Assembly: GCA_903904815.1 (NCBI GenBank)
Contig: CAIVDU010000022.1
Location: forward strand, 1 to 64,000
Direction of reading: 5' to 3'
Source: an uncultured Armatimonadota bacterium
GTDB lineage: Bacteria > Armatimonadota > Fimbriimonadia > Fimbriimonadales > Fimbriimonadaceae
DNA length: 64,000 nucleotides
The position numbers and the translations under genes were made by a program. This document shows positions 63,389-64,000 of this stretch, in pieces; position 1 is the stretch's first letter; the number at the start of each line of letters is the position of its first letter. The notes under the pieces are model-generated. The model saw nothing but the letters and a program-made list of their open reading frames with translations, was not told the origin of the DNA and searched no databases.

Positions 63389-63985
63389 TTAATCTTCTCC
63401 CGCAGTCGGCAATCCTAGCGTCGAAAGTTCTTCCAGAGGAAACTCCACCGAACTACACTGCGCATCAAGGATGATCTCTCTTGCCTGGTCGATGGCAGTG
63501 AGGTCGGCTTCCCATCCGCGATAGGCAATTTTGTCGGCATCGAATCGCCAGTGCGTCCACTCGGAGTCGATCAGGGCTGCCTCGATCTCGCGCTTTGACA
63601 GATCCTCCGCCATTCCGATGGCAACGGCGCCGAACAGGTTGATCAGGCCAATTTCCGAACTGTTCGTAATGATGCTTCCCTTGCCCTGGACGATTTTGAA
63701 CGGTAGTTCTAGGGCCAACGACTCATGGACCAACTTCGCCACTGCGAAACTATCTGGTCTCTTCGCGCCGGATAAATCCAGTTTCACCATCGCCCAGTCG
63801 CTTTCCGCGATGGCAACCAGCAAGCTTTCCCATGCTCCTCGCAGCGGTGCTTCGATAAACACGTCAACTTCTGAGAATCCCTTGAGGTCTCGAAGAATCG
63901 CCATGTCGGGCACGGAGGAAGGTGGGCAAATTTCAAAGGCAGCGACTTCGACGAGGTCCGGCGTCGCCGAGTCGAACTCGTTCAT
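63389..63985 (-). CDS. Hypothetical protein upstream of fumarylacetoacetase
   Basis: A 198-residue soluble alpha/beta protein (WAMVKLDLSGAKRPDSFAVA, LPFKIVQGKGSIITNSSEIG, GAVAIGMAEDLSKREIEAAL). I do not recognise its family. GGAAG stands before the ATG at 63985, and its stop is 5 nt before the FAH start, so it is in the FAH operon. An accessory or unrecognised step in aromatic amino acid breakdown is a guess. The last 15 nt of the window beyond it hold nothing identifiable. Confidence 0.65.
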   Translation of the reverse strand: MNEFDSATPDLVEVAAFEICPPSSVPDMAILRDLKGFSEVDVFIEAPLRGAWESLLVAIAESDWAMVKLDLSGAKRPDSFAVAKLVHESLALELPFKIVQGKGSIITNSSEIGLINLFGAVAIGMAEDLSKREIEAALIDSEWTHWRFDADKIAYRGWEADLTAIDQAREIILDAQCSSVEFPLEELSTLGLPTAGED

Positions 63986-64000
63986 TGCTTCCGCGCAGTA

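Noticed and set aside
1-64000. Search for CRISPR arrays, insertion sequences, integrases and attachment sites
   Set aside because: No regularly spaced repeats, transposase-like proteins or tRNA-end duplications were seen; the single tRNA has no adjacent integrase.

Overview
The window looks like a chromosomal segment of a free-living, diderm-type bacterium, most likely of the Armatimonadota (Fimbriimonadia-like). This is an inference from gene content: several type IV prepilin-like genes whose C-termini carry a 'DGH' signature, a PEP-CTERM protein, a lone flagellin, two GspF/PilC genes in one operon, a secreted copper-amine-oxidase-type stalk-domain protein, and frequent TTG/GTG starts. I see no insertion sequence, prophage, integrase or CRISPR array. 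Genes are packed tightly, often with 1-4 nt (ATGA/TTGA) overlaps.

Layout. 1-2.9 kb: mnmG (cut by the left edge), moaD, a GAF/methionine-sulfoxide-reductase-like gene, moaE and a ferredoxin/flavodoxin-NADP reductase. 3.2-4.4 kb: prepilin plus small lipoprotein, followed by an AT-rich gap with a perfect dyad. 4.9-9 kb: a conserved uncharacterised sandwich/KOW-like protein, an OmpR-type response regulator, a nitroreductase, a lipid kinase and a Pro-rich anchored protein. 9.1-12.7 kb: a tight operon of glycosyltransferase, Trm112-like protein, aroQ, aminopeptidase P and a degenerate ABC ATPase. 12.7-14.8 kb: an orphan SelB C-terminal-like winged-helix protein coupled to a glycosylasparaginase-type hydrolase. 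15-20 kb: flagellin, a duplicated-domain exported protein, typA and a zinc-ribbon protein. 20.2-23.5 kb: serC translationally coupled to a metalloprotease-ATP-grasp fusion. 23.8-28.5 kb: a DUF503 protein, an HD-GYP phosphodiesterase, a GAF/PAS histidine kinase and a LON-domain protein. 28.6-33.8 kb: a DnaJ-WD40 fusion, a prepilin, phosphomannomutase, nfo and a PEP-CTERM protein. tRNA-His lies at 34.3 kb.

34.5-39.7 kb is a compact operon: folK, GspF-1, a CPBP-like membrane protease, GspF-2, and a J-domain/TPR/membrane protein. It looks like the inner-membrane platform of a pilus or secretion system with uncommon extra parts. Two cyclophilins, lepA, another prepilin plus lipoprotein pair, galM and a pair of exported amidohydrolases follow. 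51.2-55 kb: a LacI regulator, a matching operator and a divergent sugar-type cluster (RbsD/FucU-like, zinc alcohol dehydrogenase, aldo/keto reductase). 55-57.7 kb: a csoR-copZ-copA copper operon with two CsoR-like operators. 57.7-64 kb: a PqaA-like hydrolase, the stalk-domain protein, a PilZ protein, a DapA-superfamily aldolase, fumarylacetoacetase and an unknown gene.

The best candidates for undescribed biology are the protease-TPR-ATP-grasp fusion with serC, the two-GspF/CPBP/J-domain operon, the orphan SelB-C protein, and a repeated -10-like hexamer (TANNNT) 6-9 nt before start codons, which suggests widespread leaderless transcription. All functional statements come from reading motifs in the sequence; no database search was run.
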